Source: [Bacteroides] pectinophilus
GTDB taxonomy: Bacteria; Bacillota; Clostridia; Lachnospirales; Lachnospiraceae
Reading direction: 5' to 3'
Assembly (NCBI GenBank): GCA_025146925.1
Contig: CP102260.1
Coordinates: 1,565,001 to 1,629,000 of the forward strand
DNA: 64,000 bases
The translations under genes were made by a program, and so were the position numbers. The notes under the pieces were generated by a model. That model saw nothing but the letters and a program-made list of their open reading frames with translations, searched no databases and was not told the DNA's origin. Each line of letters starts with the position of its first letter. The first letter of the stretch is position 1. Positions 16,030-24,451 of this stretch are shown here, piece after piece.

Positions 16030-16704
16030 TCATATGCGTATGTCTGCAAGGACATCGCGCTCGAGTTTTTCTATGTAAATGTTGCCCTCATCAACGTATG
16101 CAATACGCGGCTCATGAGTCTTGTTCTTTGCGCTATTACTTCCGTCTGAGCAGCGGGCAATTACATCTCCTATTTTAATCTGCATAGGCTCCATATCAAT
16201 CGCCACGACGAATGCATCCTCATTACCGTCAGCTCCTGCATATATATTGCCTTTAAGTGAACCAAGCACAATCACATTGCCCTTGGCAATAACTTTGCCC
16301 CCGGGATTAACATCGCCGAGAATTATTATACTGCTCTCCGATTCAAGAATCTGACCGGAACGCAAAGTCCCTTTGTAAAACTGTCCGGTACTTGCAGCCA
16401 TATCATCAAGCTTTGCCTCTACAGCGTGCTTGAAGTACGCATCTTTAAGTTCATCATTGTCAATGACACATACTATATTGATGTCAGATACCTCTGATAT
16501 GATATCCAGAAGCTGTCGCTGCTGTTCATCATTAAGGCTTCTTCCCTCAAAAGATATTGCCATATTAGCTTTATCGAAGAATTTGGATGCGCCTGAGAAC
16601 TTGTCCCTGACAGCTTCCTTAAGTTCATCAAAGGATACACTGTCATCAAGCACAACTACTATTCCGTGCTTGCTTCCTTTGATAACAACCGAATTATTCA
16701 CCAT
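16030..16704 (-). CDS. minC: Septum site-determining protein MinC
   Basis: MinC, 224 residues, the FtsZ inhibitor of the Min system. The N-terminal domain (about residues 1-100) is less conserved; the C-terminal beta-helix is clear (GQILESESSIIILGDVNPGG, KGNVIVLGSLKGNIYAGA, PMQIKIGDVIAR). GAGG lies before the ATG. A 100-base gap separates it from mrdA and contains a weak extended -10 (TGCTAAAAT), so the min genes may also have their own promoter. Confidence 0.95.
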   Translation of the reverse strand: MVNNSVVIKGSKHGIVVVLDDSVSFDELKEAVRDKFSGASKFFDKANMAISFEGRSLNDEQQRQLLDIISEVSDINIVCVIDNDELKDAYFKHAVEAKLDDMAASTGQFYKGTLRSGQILESESSIIILGDVNPGGKVIAKGNVIVLGSLKGNIYAGADGNEDAFVVAIDMEPMQIKIGDVIARCSDGSNSAKNKTHEPRIAYVDEGNIYIEKLERDVLADIRI

Positions 16705-16807
16705 TATCCACCTCGATATTTATTTTAACCTGCATACGTTAAATTTTAGCATAAATCACACTCAAAATCCATACAAAACTGCGTGAATTTTCGCATTTTT
16801 ATACAAA

Positions 16808-19576
16808 TTACTTGTCTAATCCCCAATATATTTTGTATATATCAGAGGTAAGCTTGGCAGCATTACTTGAAGCATATCCGTTAGGAATCAGAACCGATAC
16901 AGCTACCTCAGGATTATCATACGGCGCATAACTTATAAATGTTATATGGTCAGCCTTGTTCGTATTCTCCTGTGCGGTACCTGACTTTCCGGCAGCCTGA
17001 TAAGGAAGTCCCTTAAATGACGCCGTATTCTCAATCACGAGACGCATACCCTGATGAACAGCATTCCACGTAGATGAACTTACATTCATCGTATTGGAAA
17101 CAACCGGTTCATTATCACGTATAACATTTCCGTTATAATCCGTTATCTTTGATACAAGTGTAAAATCGTGGCATACGCCTGATGTTGCAAGTGTCGATAC
17201 ATATCTGCACAAATTGATTGCCGAGTATGCATGTGTACCCTGCCCGATTGCTGATGCAACTGCATCCCTGTCAGACGGATGCGGATCCATCTCATATATC
17301 TCAACACCTGACTTTGTCGCAAGTCCGAGCTGCTCTGCATAATTCTTAAGCAGATCCGTTCCCTTTGTGCTGTTATAAGTTCCTCCTGATTCCATGCCAA
17401 GTCTGTGTCCTACAGTGTAGAAAAATACGTTACATGAATCACGTATTGCCGTCGAGACATTCTCGGCGCCATGAGAGCGCGGATATATCCAGCACTTTGG
17501 AGAAGGAGTAACTGCCGTATACTGTCCTGTACATACAATTGACTCACCCGTACTTATCACTCCCTGTTCAAGTCCCGTAATCGCCGAACATGGCTTAAAG
17601 ATAGAACCCGGTGCGGTTCTGAGTGATGTTGCCTTATTAATAAGCGGCTTTGCCTTATCATTACGCAGCTGCTCATAGTAATCCTTATCGACAGTTCCTG
17701 AAAGCCGGTTATTGTCATATCCCGGATATGATACAAGTGCAAGCAGCTCCCCTGTATCAGGGTCTGCAACAACTGCTGAGCCGGAACACGGTTCAAGCGC
17801 AAGCTGTGCCGGAGTAATCGTCTTCTCAGTGATTGCATTTATCATGAAATCATATGCAGACATTCTTCCCGACGAAAGCCCTTCATAAGCACTCCCTGAT
17901 GGTTCAAGAACCCCCTGTTCATAAAGCATCATGCAGACTTCCCAGCCCGATATACTTCCCGATGAAATCATATATCTGTATACCTTTTTACCGAATCCGG
18001 TATCATTACTGATATAATTGGAAATATATTCCAGCAGCGAATCATATGCCTCCTGAAGACTCGAATACTTCTCAGCCGTAAGCTTATCCATATCAATCCA
18101 GTTCTTGGTAAGCGCATATGTCAGAAGCTCCTTAAGACTGATTGACTCATTCTCATCCCAGTTGACATATACAGAATCATTGGTATCCATATTTTCAGTA
18201 TTAATTATTCCATTATCAACAAGCACATTCTTATAAATGTAATAAATATAGACTTTCATCTCATCAGAGAGCTGTCCGTATGCTGTAGGTGAATCCGTAA
18301 GTTCGTTCATGACAGACGATATCACACTGTCCTGTCTTGTCTCAAACTTAGACTGGATTCCCTGTGCTATTGATGAATCAGACTGGGCTATCTTCTTGAT
18401 AGATACAATATTATTATCAATCAGTGCAAAATAGACAGACTTAATCGGGATGAATATATCCTCTACCGAACCTGTATTGGAATTATATGTTATAGTCGTA
18501 TCACCTGCCGTTATCTTAGACAGAAGAATCTCAACCAATTCATCTTCAATTGCATTGTAGACATCTTTCTGAAGCTGTGAATCAATAGTAAGATAGACAT
18601 CGTGACCGGTCTGTGGCTGTGTATTATCTACGACTTCCGTAATACGGCCTACGCTGTCAACATATACCTTCTTACTTCCCTTTGTTCCCTGAAGTTCAAG
18701 TTCAAGAGCCTGCTCTATTCCTGACTTACCTACAGTATCATTCGATTCATACTGCTCATTCTGTGCCTGAAGTTCCTCAAGCTCACTGGATGATACATTA
18801 CCTGTATATCCCAGTATATGTGATGTATATACACTGTCGACATACTTGCGGATATATTCTTCTTCAACACTTACACCGACAAGGTCTCTTGACTTCTCAA
18901 GGATTGCCGCTACAGTTGCATCAGACACTTCATACGCGATTGTAAATGTCATATATCTTGAATATGAGTTAGCAGCCATGTGTCTTCTCAGATTAATAAT
19001 CTCAAGCTGATGGGCAAGCGGATAATCCTGCGATACCTCATACCTGTCACGAAGGTATTCATACACAGCATCAGCCGTTGCATTACGCTGTTCATCCTTA
19101 AGTGCACTTATTGTCTGTGCACCGTATATATCTCTTAAGAATCTGAGAAGTGCATTATCAGATTCCGTAAATTCAAGATGTCCGTCCAGATTAATTGCAA
19201 TTGGGAGATCATTGGTAACAGAATCCCCATTCTCCTCAATTATATCAATTGTCTTATTGATAACTTCATTGATAGACTGATTCTTAACCTTATTGGATGT
19301 ATAAGTTCCGCTGTCGCTTATCTTTACAGAGAATGCAAGATCATTATAAGCAAGAAGATTACCGTTACGGTCAAAAATCCTGCCACGTGTGGCAGGAACA
19401 CTCATTGTCTTCTCCTGTGAATCCGTTACCGATTGTGCGTACACATCACCGTTAACTATCTGCAGTGAGAAGAGACGAACTAAAATTGTTACAAAAAGAA
19501 GGATAAATACCAAAACCAGTGGCAGAAGCCTTGACTTTAAGAAACTTAGAATGTACTCAAATATTTCCCTGATCAT
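16808..19576 (-). CDS. mrdA: Class B penicillin-binding protein 2 with a large insertion
   Basis: A peptidoglycan transpeptidase for elongation, partner of RodA. It has one N-terminal membrane anchor (about residues 15-37), a PBP dimerisation domain, and the transpeptidase motifs SxxK (PGSIFKP, near residue 655), SxN (RDSCNVF, near 713) and KSG (AGKSGTAQ, near 859). At 922 residues it is about 200 longer than B. subtilis PbpA or PbpH. The extra part lies between TIDSQLQKDVY (near 340) and GSAVVADPDTGELLALVSYPGYD (near 600), rich in Asp, Ser and Tyr. Its start overlaps the end of mreD by 20 bases. Confidence 0.93.
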   Translation of the reverse strand: MIREIFEYILSFLKSRLLPLVLVFILLFVTILVRLFSLQIVNGDVYAQSVTDSQEKTMSVPATRGRIFDRNGNLLAYNDLAFSVKISDSGTYTSNKVKNQSINEVINKTIDIIEENGDSVTNDLPIAINLDGHLEFTESDNALLRFLRDIYGAQTISALKDEQRNATADAVYEYLRDRYEVSQDYPLAHQLEIINLRRHMAANSYSRYMTFTIAYEVSDATVAAILEKSRDLVGVSVEEEYIRKYVDSVYTSHILGYTGNVSSSELEELQAQNEQYESNDTVGKSGIEQALELELQGTKGSKKVYVDSVGRITEVVDNTQPQTGHDVYLTIDSQLQKDVYNAIEDELVEILLSKITAGDTTITYNSNTGSVEDIFIPIKSVYFALIDNNIVSIKKIAQSDSSIAQGIQSKFETRQDSVISSVMNELTDSPTAYGQLSDEMKVYIYYIYKNVLVDNGIINTENMDTNDSVYVNWDENESISLKELLTYALTKNWIDMDKLTAEKYSSLQEAYDSLLEYISNYISNDTGFGKKVYRYMISSGSISGWEVCMMLYEQGVLEPSGSAYEGLSSGRMSAYDFMINAITEKTITPAQLALEPCSGSAVVADPDTGELLALVSYPGYDNNRLSGTVDKDYYEQLRNDKAKPLINKATSLRTAPGSIFKPCSAITGLEQGVISTGESIVCTGQYTAVTPSPKCWIYPRSHGAENVSTAIRDSCNVFFYTVGHRLGMESGGTYNSTKGTDLLKNYAEQLGLATKSGVEIYEMDPHPSDRDAVASAIGQGTHAYSAINLCRYVSTLATSGVCHDFTLVSKITDYNGNVIRDNEPVVSNTMNVSSSTWNAVHQGMRLVIENTASFKGLPYQAAGKSGTAQENTNKADHITFISYAPYDNPEVAVSVLIPNGYASSNAAKLTSDIYKIYWGLDK

Positions 19577-20087
19577 ACTCTATAGCTCTCTTTCTTTCCT
19601 TACCCTCAAAATGTCTGTTAAGGGATACAATTATCCTGTATATCGCAATCGTGACAATTACCGTATATACAACCTCCGGCATTATAAAACGCTTAAGATA
19701 ATACAGGACATCAAGTTTATTGTGCAGCAGGAAATTAACCACATATGACAGAAAACCATATATAAAATCACCTGCCCCTACCATAGCGATAGGCATTAAA
19801 AATTCCTTCTCCTCATATTTCTGGTAGAAACATCCGGCAAAATACCCGATAAACATCATTGCTATTGATGAAAGCCCGATTATGCTGTAGCTGAACAAAT
19901 CGTATATTATTCCGCACACAAATCCCGTATATATTCCTTCTGTCTTACCATTAAGAAATCCGAACAAAACCGGAATGATTATCAGAAAATTAGGTGATAT
20001 GCCACCTATAGCCAGCACTCTTCCGGCTGTACACTGAAGCACATAAAAGACAATTATCAGAAGCAGCTCACATATTTTTCTTTTCAT
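19557..20087 (-). CDS. mreD: Rod shape-determining protein MreD
   Basis: MreD, 176 residues, a polytopic membrane protein of the elongasome with about five hydrophobic segments. MreD is poorly conserved; the call rests on topology, the GISPNFLIIIPVLFGFLNGKTEGIYTGF-like N-terminal half (family pattern of P-dF hydrophobic run then G...G...G) and its fixed place between mreC and mrdA. GTGAGG lies before the ATG, ten bases from the mreC stop. Confidence 0.9.
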   Translation of the reverse strand: MKRKICELLLIIVFYVLQCTAGRVLAIGGISPNFLIIIPVLFGFLNGKTEGIYTGFVCGIIYDLFSYSIIGLSSIAMMFIGYFAGCFYQKYEEKEFLMPIAMVGAGDFIYGFLSYVVNFLLHNKLDVLYYLKRFIMPEVVYTVIVTIAIYRIIVSLNRHFEGKERKRAIEYDQGNI

Positions 20088-20096
20088 GTACCGACC

Positions 20097-20948
20097 TCAC
20101 TCGCCAATCTTAACTTTCTTTTCCCTGATTACAAGTACTTCCTGAAGATGTGCAAAATCAACAACCGGAACAAGGTATCCCGACTGTGTAAGATTATTGG
20201 AATCCGATGTTACGTCCTTTACATATCCTATAAGTATTCCCTCGAGGTAGTCATTACTTATGTTGGATGTAACAATCTTATCCCCGTCACGGATTACAAC
20301 ATCCTTCTTAAAATACTCAACACGAAGAAGCCCTGAATCCATAAGCTTTATATCGCCGTTGACAATGCAGTTGTCTCCGGTATCTATAAGCATGCCGCTG
20401 ACCTTGCTGCTGTCATCTATAATTGAATGAACAGTTGCATAATTCTCGCCGACATCAGTTACAATGCCGACAAGTCCGCCTCCTGCAATAACATTCATAT
20501 CAGTCTCTATTCCGTCACGGCTACCTTTGTCTATTGTAAATGTATTGAACCAGTTATCGCTTCCCTTGCCGATTACACGAGCACCGACCTTAGTGTAGCC
20601 CGGATACTTCTCATCAAGTTCATAAAGGTCACGAAGTCTCTCCAGTTCATAACTGTCCTGCTTAAGCTGGTTATTCTCCTCTACAAGGCTGTCGACCCTG
20701 TCCTGAAGCTCTTTGTTCTGGTCTATTACCTCTCCAAGTTCCTTCATCGTCTCAGCCTTATCGTAAGTCCACAAGCCGAGATTGTTCATTCCTTTCTGCA
20801 GAGGAATTACAACAGCCGATACAACAGTCCGTATAGGTGATATAAGGCTGTCCGTAAAGAATGACGCACCTACAAACAGAAAACATACCACCGTAAGAAT
20901 AACCAGAATATATTTAGGTGTAAAAAATGTACTCAGTTTCTTTCTCAT
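20097..20948 (-). CDS. mreC: Rod shape-determining protein MreC
   Basis: MreC, 283 residues, a single-pass membrane protein that links MreB to the PBP2-RodA complex. A membrane segment (about residues 12-34) is followed by a coiled coil (about 60-100) and a double beta-barrel domain with VIGKGSDNWFNTFTIDKGSRDGI and GGLVGIVTDVG, both typical. The ATG at 20948 is preferred, with AGGTG eight bases upstream; a TTG at 20954 is less likely. Confidence 0.95.
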   Translation of the reverse strand: MRKKLSTFFTPKYILVILTVVCFLFVGASFFTDSLISPIRTVVSAVVIPLQKGMNNLGLWTYDKAETMKELGEVIDQNKELQDRVDSLVEENNQLKQDSYELERLRDLYELDEKYPGYTKVGARVIGKGSDNWFNTFTIDKGSRDGIETDMNVIAGGGLVGIVTDVGENYATVHSIIDDSSKVSGMLIDTGDNCIVNGDIKLMDSGLLRVEYFKKDVVIRDGDKIVTSNISNDYLEGILIGYVKDVTSDSNNLTQSGYLVPVVDFAHLQEVLVIREKKVKIGE

Positions 20949-20973
20949 TGACAAACACCTGCTCTAAAATTAA

Positions 20974-21993
20974 TTATTCGTAAATCTTTTCCTGTGGTGT
21001 ATATGCAAGATGTCTGAACTGAGGGTTATTAACGACGCCCATAAGTCCGCGTACAACACTTTCAGAAGGATTCTCAACTATATTGACATTGAGATTGGTC
21101 TCTTCCTTGATAAATCTCTCAAGGTTGCTTATGTTAGATGTACCGCCTGTAACATAGATACCCATATTAATAATATCCGCTGCAAGTTCAGGCGGAGTTC
21201 TCTCAAGAATGACTTTGATTGAATCCATGATTGAGTGAAGCGGGTCGACAATCGCATTATAGATAATATCAGAAGATATATCCACACATACAGGGAGGCC
21301 TGATACTATATTACGTCCAAATCCCTTTGCAAATGACTCATCAACCTGTACGGCGCTTCCAAGCTGCTTCTTAAGATTCTCAGCTGTCTTGCTTCCGATT
21401 ACAAGATTATAATACTTACGTACAGTTGTTATAATACTGTCATCAAGCTTGTTACCGCCAATCTTGACTGACTTGCTGAGCACAATGCCTCCAAGTGAGA
21501 GAACTGATATCTCAGTTGTGTCAGCGCCGATATTGACAACCATAACACCTTTGGCAGCAGTTACATCAATCCCCGCACCTATAGCATCAGCAACCGGCTT
21601 ATCAACTATATAAACATTCTTTGCCTTAACCTTGGCATCAACAACTATCTCATAGAATGCACGCTTCTCAACTTCAGTAATATCTGTCGGAACAGCAATA
21701 TAGAACTCCGAAGGACCCGTAAGCTTCTTGCTCTCACTCTGCTTCTCAGTAAACTTCTCAAGAAGTGTCTGCATATTCTCGATGTCTGCAATAACGCCAA
21801 ACTTAACCGGATATGATACAACTATATTATCCGGTGCCTTCTCATACATCTCGAACGCTTCATCACCGAATGCAAAAATCTCAGTCTTATTGGCTATTGC
21901 AATTATATTCTTCTCATTGAGAATCTTATCCTTATCTTTTGAGAACATCTTAAAATTGCTTGTTCCTATATCAATTCCGTATACACCTGCCAT
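20974..21993 (-). CDS. mreB: Rod shape-determining actin homologue MreB
   Basis: An actin-fold ATPase of 339 residues that forms membrane filaments and directs lateral wall synthesis. Phosphate loops are seen as GIDIGTSNFKMF near the start and VVNIGADTTEISVLS near residue 155, with the adenosine-binding YVTGGTSNISNLERF near 285. It is more divergent than typical MreB (for example IGTSNFK for LGTANT), as with the Mbl- and MreBH-like paralogues of clostridia, but it stands directly before mreC. GGAG lies before the ATG. Confidence 0.92.
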   Translation of the reverse strand: MAGVYGIDIGTSNFKMFSKDKDKILNEKNIIAIANKTEIFAFGDEAFEMYEKAPDNIVVSYPVKFGVIADIENMQTLLEKFTEKQSESKKLTGPSEFYIAVPTDITEVEKRAFYEIVVDAKVKAKNVYIVDKPVADAIGAGIDVTAAKGVMVVNIGADTTEISVLSLGGIVLSKSVKIGGNKLDDSIITTVRKYYNLVIGSKTAENLKKQLGSAVQVDESFAKGFGRNIVSGLPVCVDISSDIIYNAIVDPLHSIMDSIKVILERTPPELAADIINMGIYVTGGTSNISNLERFIKEETNLNVNIVENPSESVVRGLMGVVNNPQFRHLAYTPQEKIYE

Positions 21994-22020
21994 CTTAGGC
22001 TCCTTTCAATTTTTGAAATT

Positions 22021-22761
22021 TTATTCATTAAGATTCATAAGTCCGCTTTCCTTAAGGCTTACGAATCTATTATCACCAATAATAATATGGTCAATAAGCG
22101 ATATTCCTAACATCTCGCCGGCAAGCTGCACCCGCCTTGTTATAGCAATGTCATTACTGCTTGGCTCTGCATCACCGCTCGGATGATTATGCAGCATAAC
22201 GATAAATACCGCACCGGCTCTTAACGCTGCAACAAATATCTCTCTCGGAGATACTATTGATGCATTAACGGTACCTGTTGAGATAATCTCATCCTTAATC
22301 AGCCGCAGCTTTGTGTCGAGCATGACAAGTACAAGCCTCTCGCATTCCGCATGACGCAGGTCTTCCATATAATAATCCGCGATTGATACGGGATTCCTGA
22401 AATCAAGCCGCCTGTATGCACACGATTTGGATATCCTGCGTGACAGCTCAATTACAGCCATAATCTGTAATGCTTTCACACTGCCTATGCCACGAATTGA
22501 TACAAGGTCTTCATACCCTATCCCCGTAAGCCCCGCAAGGTTCGTACTTCCCGATCCGTTGCATGCCATATCAATAATGCCGGCAGCAAGTTCAATTGAA
22601 CTTATCCCCGTTGTTCCTGTCTTAATTATAACTGCAAGAAGTTCTGCATCAGACAGTGCACCTGCTCCGTATAACATAAACTTCTCATACGGACGCATTG
22701 ATGCCGGAAGGTCTTTGGTACGCCTGTTCTTCAGTCCCGTGTTATCATATACACTATTCAT
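22021..22761 (-). CDS. radC: RadC-family JAB-domain protein
   Basis: A 246-residue RadC family protein with two helix-hairpin-helix motifs (TGIGYEDLVSIRGIGSVKA) and a C-terminal JAB/MPN metalloprotein domain, whose zinc ligands are seen in MLHNHPSGDAEPSSNDI. The name derives from an E. coli locus whose repair role was not upheld; biochemical function remains unclear. It lies next to mreB, as in Bacillus and many other bacteria. The ATG at 22761 directly abuts AAGGA; a GTG at 22752, seven bases from that site, is an alternative start. Confidence 0.93.
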   Translation of the reverse strand: MNSVYDNTGLKNRRTKDLPASMRPYEKFMLYGAGALSDAELLAVIIKTGTTGISSIELAAGIIDMACNGSGSTNLAGLTGIGYEDLVSIRGIGSVKALQIMAVIELSRRISKSCAYRRLDFRNPVSIADYYMEDLRHAECERLVLVMLDTKLRLIKDEIISTGTVNASIVSPREIFVAALRAGAVFIVMLHNHPSGDAEPSSNDIAITRRVQLAGEMLGISLIDHIIIGDNRFVSLKESGLMNLNE

Positions 22762-22815
22762 TCCTTATGCTAAAGGAAACAAAATCCGGTTAATTCGTTA
22801 TACAGTTAATATCAA

Positions 22816-23082
22816 CTATACAAAACGGTATATGACTGCAGCAATAATTATTCCGACAATACTTCCGATAGTAATCTTAATCTTGAGACCGAATGTTATA
22901 ATAAGCACTCCGAGATCAAGTGTTGGTGCCGGGTCAGTAAATCCGAACGTCTGACCATAGCTGAGCCATCCAAGTGCCGGAATTCCGGCCGTAAGCTCGC
23001 TGATAAATCCACCGATTACAATACCGGCAAGAAGAAACAAAAATAATGCCCAGTTATTTTTGCCACGTGCTATGTTGCTCAT
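22816..23082 (-). CDS. Small DUF4321 membrane protein
   Basis: An 88-residue protein of unknown function with two membrane segments (about residues 12-32 and 64-86) and a short extracytoplasmic loop containing GWLSYGQTFGF and TLDLGVLIITFGLKI. It matches what I know of DUF4321 proteins, which occur near radC-mreB in clostridia. GAGGTGA lies before the ATG, and it has its own promoter at 23166-23195 with a leader of about 75 bases. Confidence 0.8.
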   Translation of the reverse strand: MSNIARGKNNWALFLFLLAGIVIGGFISELTAGIPALGWLSYGQTFGFTDPAPTLDLGVLIITFGLKIKITIGSIVGIIIAAVIYRFV

Positions 23083-23165
23083 GTCATTCTCACCTCATAA
23101 CATAACTGCCTCACAAATGCAGATGCCGCATCAGCCACACCCTGCTTTCATTTGGCGCATCTAAC

Positions 23166-23195
23166 AGTATAGCATATTATGCGTAATGTTGACAA
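23166..23195 (-). promoter_or_regulatory. Promoter of the DUF4321 gene, probably also radC-mre
   Basis: On the minus strand TTGTCA (23190-23195), an 18-base spacer and TATACT (23166-23171) with a TG one base before the -10. The spacer contains an 11-bp palindrome, GCATAATATGC, at 23172-23182. Confidence 0.7.
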
Positions 23196-23242
23196 GAAAT
23201 AATCAGCTTTATAATAAACACATAATACCCGGCTATATCATT

Positions 23243-23752
23243 TTAATCAAGGAGTCCTTTAAGAAGATGAACGCGTATATATCCTTCCTCCGGATTCTTC
23301 TCCAATATACACTGCGGTATTGAAGGAATAAGAACTTCCTTACCGTCATTCATTCCAACCACATAGACATCATTGGCCCCCGTCTGCATAATATCCTTAA
23401 GCACACCAAGCTCCACACCTTCATCAGTCACGACCTTAAGTCCAACGAGATCGCATATAAAGAACTCTCCATCTTCAAGTTCAACTGCATTTTCTCTTGT
23501 AACAAGCAGGTCTTTTTTTACAAACTGCTGTATATCATTTATATTGTCATACCCTTTGAACTTGAGAATAACAAATTGTTTGAAGTACTTAACGCCTTCA
23601 ATCTCAAGCTTTACAGGCTCTCTTTTCATATCAACAATAACTTCTTCAAGATAATCGAATCTCTTCGGATCATCTGTTGTCGGAAATACCTTTACTTCGC
23701 CGCGTATTCCATGTGTCGATGTTATTACGCCTACACGTAATGTCTGCTCCAT
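23243..23752 (-). CDS. rimM: 16S rRNA processing protein RimM
   Basis: RimM, 169 residues, which helps assemble the 30S head by binding S19. The N-terminal beta-barrel starts RVGVITSTHGIRGEVKV and is followed by a C-terminal PRC barrel (about residues 93-169) with DLVGLKVVTDEGVELG. Start at 23752 follows GGAGG by four bases; the frame upstream to 23785 is not typical. It follows khpA, but trmD and rplS, the usual next genes, are absent. Confidence 0.95.
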   Translation of the reverse strand: MEQTLRVGVITSTHGIRGEVKVFPTTDDPKRFDYLEEVIVDMKREPVKLEIEGVKYFKQFVILKFKGYDNINDIQQFVKKDLLVTRENAVELEDGEFFICDLVGLKVVTDEGVELGVLKDIMQTGANDVYVVGMNDGKEVLIPSIPQCILEKNPEEGYIRVHLLKGLLD

Positions 23753-23770
23753 GTATCCTCCATAAAATTC

Positions 23771-23799
23771 GAACCCCGAAAACAATGCTTTCGAGGTTC
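23771..23799 (-). terminator. Hairpin between khpA and rimM, possible attenuator
   Basis: On the minus strand GAACCTCGAAA pairs with TTTTCGGGGTTC around GCATTG, followed by GAATTTTATGG. The tail is weak, and the rimM ribosome binding site begins about ten bases later, so partial termination or mRNA processing are alternatives. Confidence 0.45.
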
Positions 23800-23825
23800 T
23801 TTCATAAATTCAAAGTACATTGCCG

Positions 23826-24053
23826 TTATACAATCTCGACAATCACTTTCTTGTCAGTCTTAGATGCTGCAGCCGTTACAACTGCACGAATGGACTTTGC
23901 GATTCGTCCCTGCTTACCGATAACTTTCCCCATATCTGACGGAGCTACCTTAAGCTCAACAATAAGAGCCTTATTCTTCTCTGTCTCAGTTACAACAACT
24001 TCATCAGGATTATCAACAAGTGCTTTAGCGATAATTTCAACTAATTCCTTCAT
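23826..24053 (-). CDS. khpA: KhpA RNA-binding KH-domain protein
   Basis: A 75-residue single KH domain with the RNA-binding loop IGKQGRIAKSIRAVV in GKVIGKQGR. In streptococci and lactobacilli KhpA works with KhpB (Jag) to control cell-length and division transcripts. It lies between rpsP and rimM, its standard place in Firmicutes. GAGGA lies before the ATG, directly after a perfect 6-bp hairpin. Confidence 0.95.
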   Translation of the reverse strand: MKELVEIIAKALVDNPDEVVVTETEKNKALIVELKVAPSDMGKVIGKQGRIAKSIRAVVTAAASKTDKKVIVEIV

Positions 24054-24067
24054 ACTTCCTCATTTCC

Positions 24068-24083
24068 GTCTGCGGTTGCAGAC
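24068..24083. repeat. Small hairpin in front of khpA
   Basis: GTCTGC-GGTT-GCAGAC, six perfect pairs with a four-base loop, ends about ten bases before the khpA ribosome binding site. Confidence 0.6.
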
Positions 24084-24103
24084 TGTACGGGATTAAGAGA
24101 CAC

Positions 24104-24143
24104 GGTCATTGCACTAAGGTACTCAGATCTTAGTGCGATAACC
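24104..24143. repeat. 15-bp hairpin between rpsP and khpA
   Basis: Arms GGTCATTGCACTAAG (24104-24118) and CTTAGTGCGATAACC (24129-24143) pair over 15 positions with two G-T wobbles around a ten-base loop. No T-run follows on the minus strand, so processing or mRNA stabilisation is likelier than termination. Confidence 0.75.
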
Positions 24144-24168
24144 AATAATCACCCAAAAGTCTCTTGGA

Positions 24169-24411
24169 TTACTTCTCAATTCCGGCAATCTTAAATACTC
24201 TTAAGACACCTTCTGTAGGCTGTGCACCGTTAGCAAGCCACTTCTTAGCTGCCTCTGCATCAATGTTAACCTTGCAAGGATCGTAGTTAGGATCGTAAGT
24301 ACCGATTTCATCGATGAATCTTCCGTTACGTGGTGATCTTGAATCTGCAACGATGATTCTATAGAATGGAGACTTCTTCTCACCTAATCTCTTTAATCTG
24401 ATCTTTACCAT
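24169..24411 (-). CDS. rpsP: 30S ribosomal protein S16
   Basis: S16, 80 residues, typical length for Firmicutes. The sequence starts [19 protein letters not shown] and contains the conserved [27 protein letters not shown] lies before the ATG. It follows ffh by about 40 bases, the standard ffh-rpsP order. Confidence 0.98.
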   Translation of the reverse strand: MVKIRLKRLGEKKSPFYRIIVADSRSPRNGRFIDEIGTYDPNYDPCKVNIDAEAAKKWLANGAQPTEGVLRVFKIAGIEK

Positions 24412-24451
24412 TGTAATTCACCTCCTGATATTTTGCTAAAAATGTATTATG

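Noticed and set aside
16784-16804. Terminator after mrdA
   Set aside because: Only about five pairs with a bulge and a weak T tail; not convincing.
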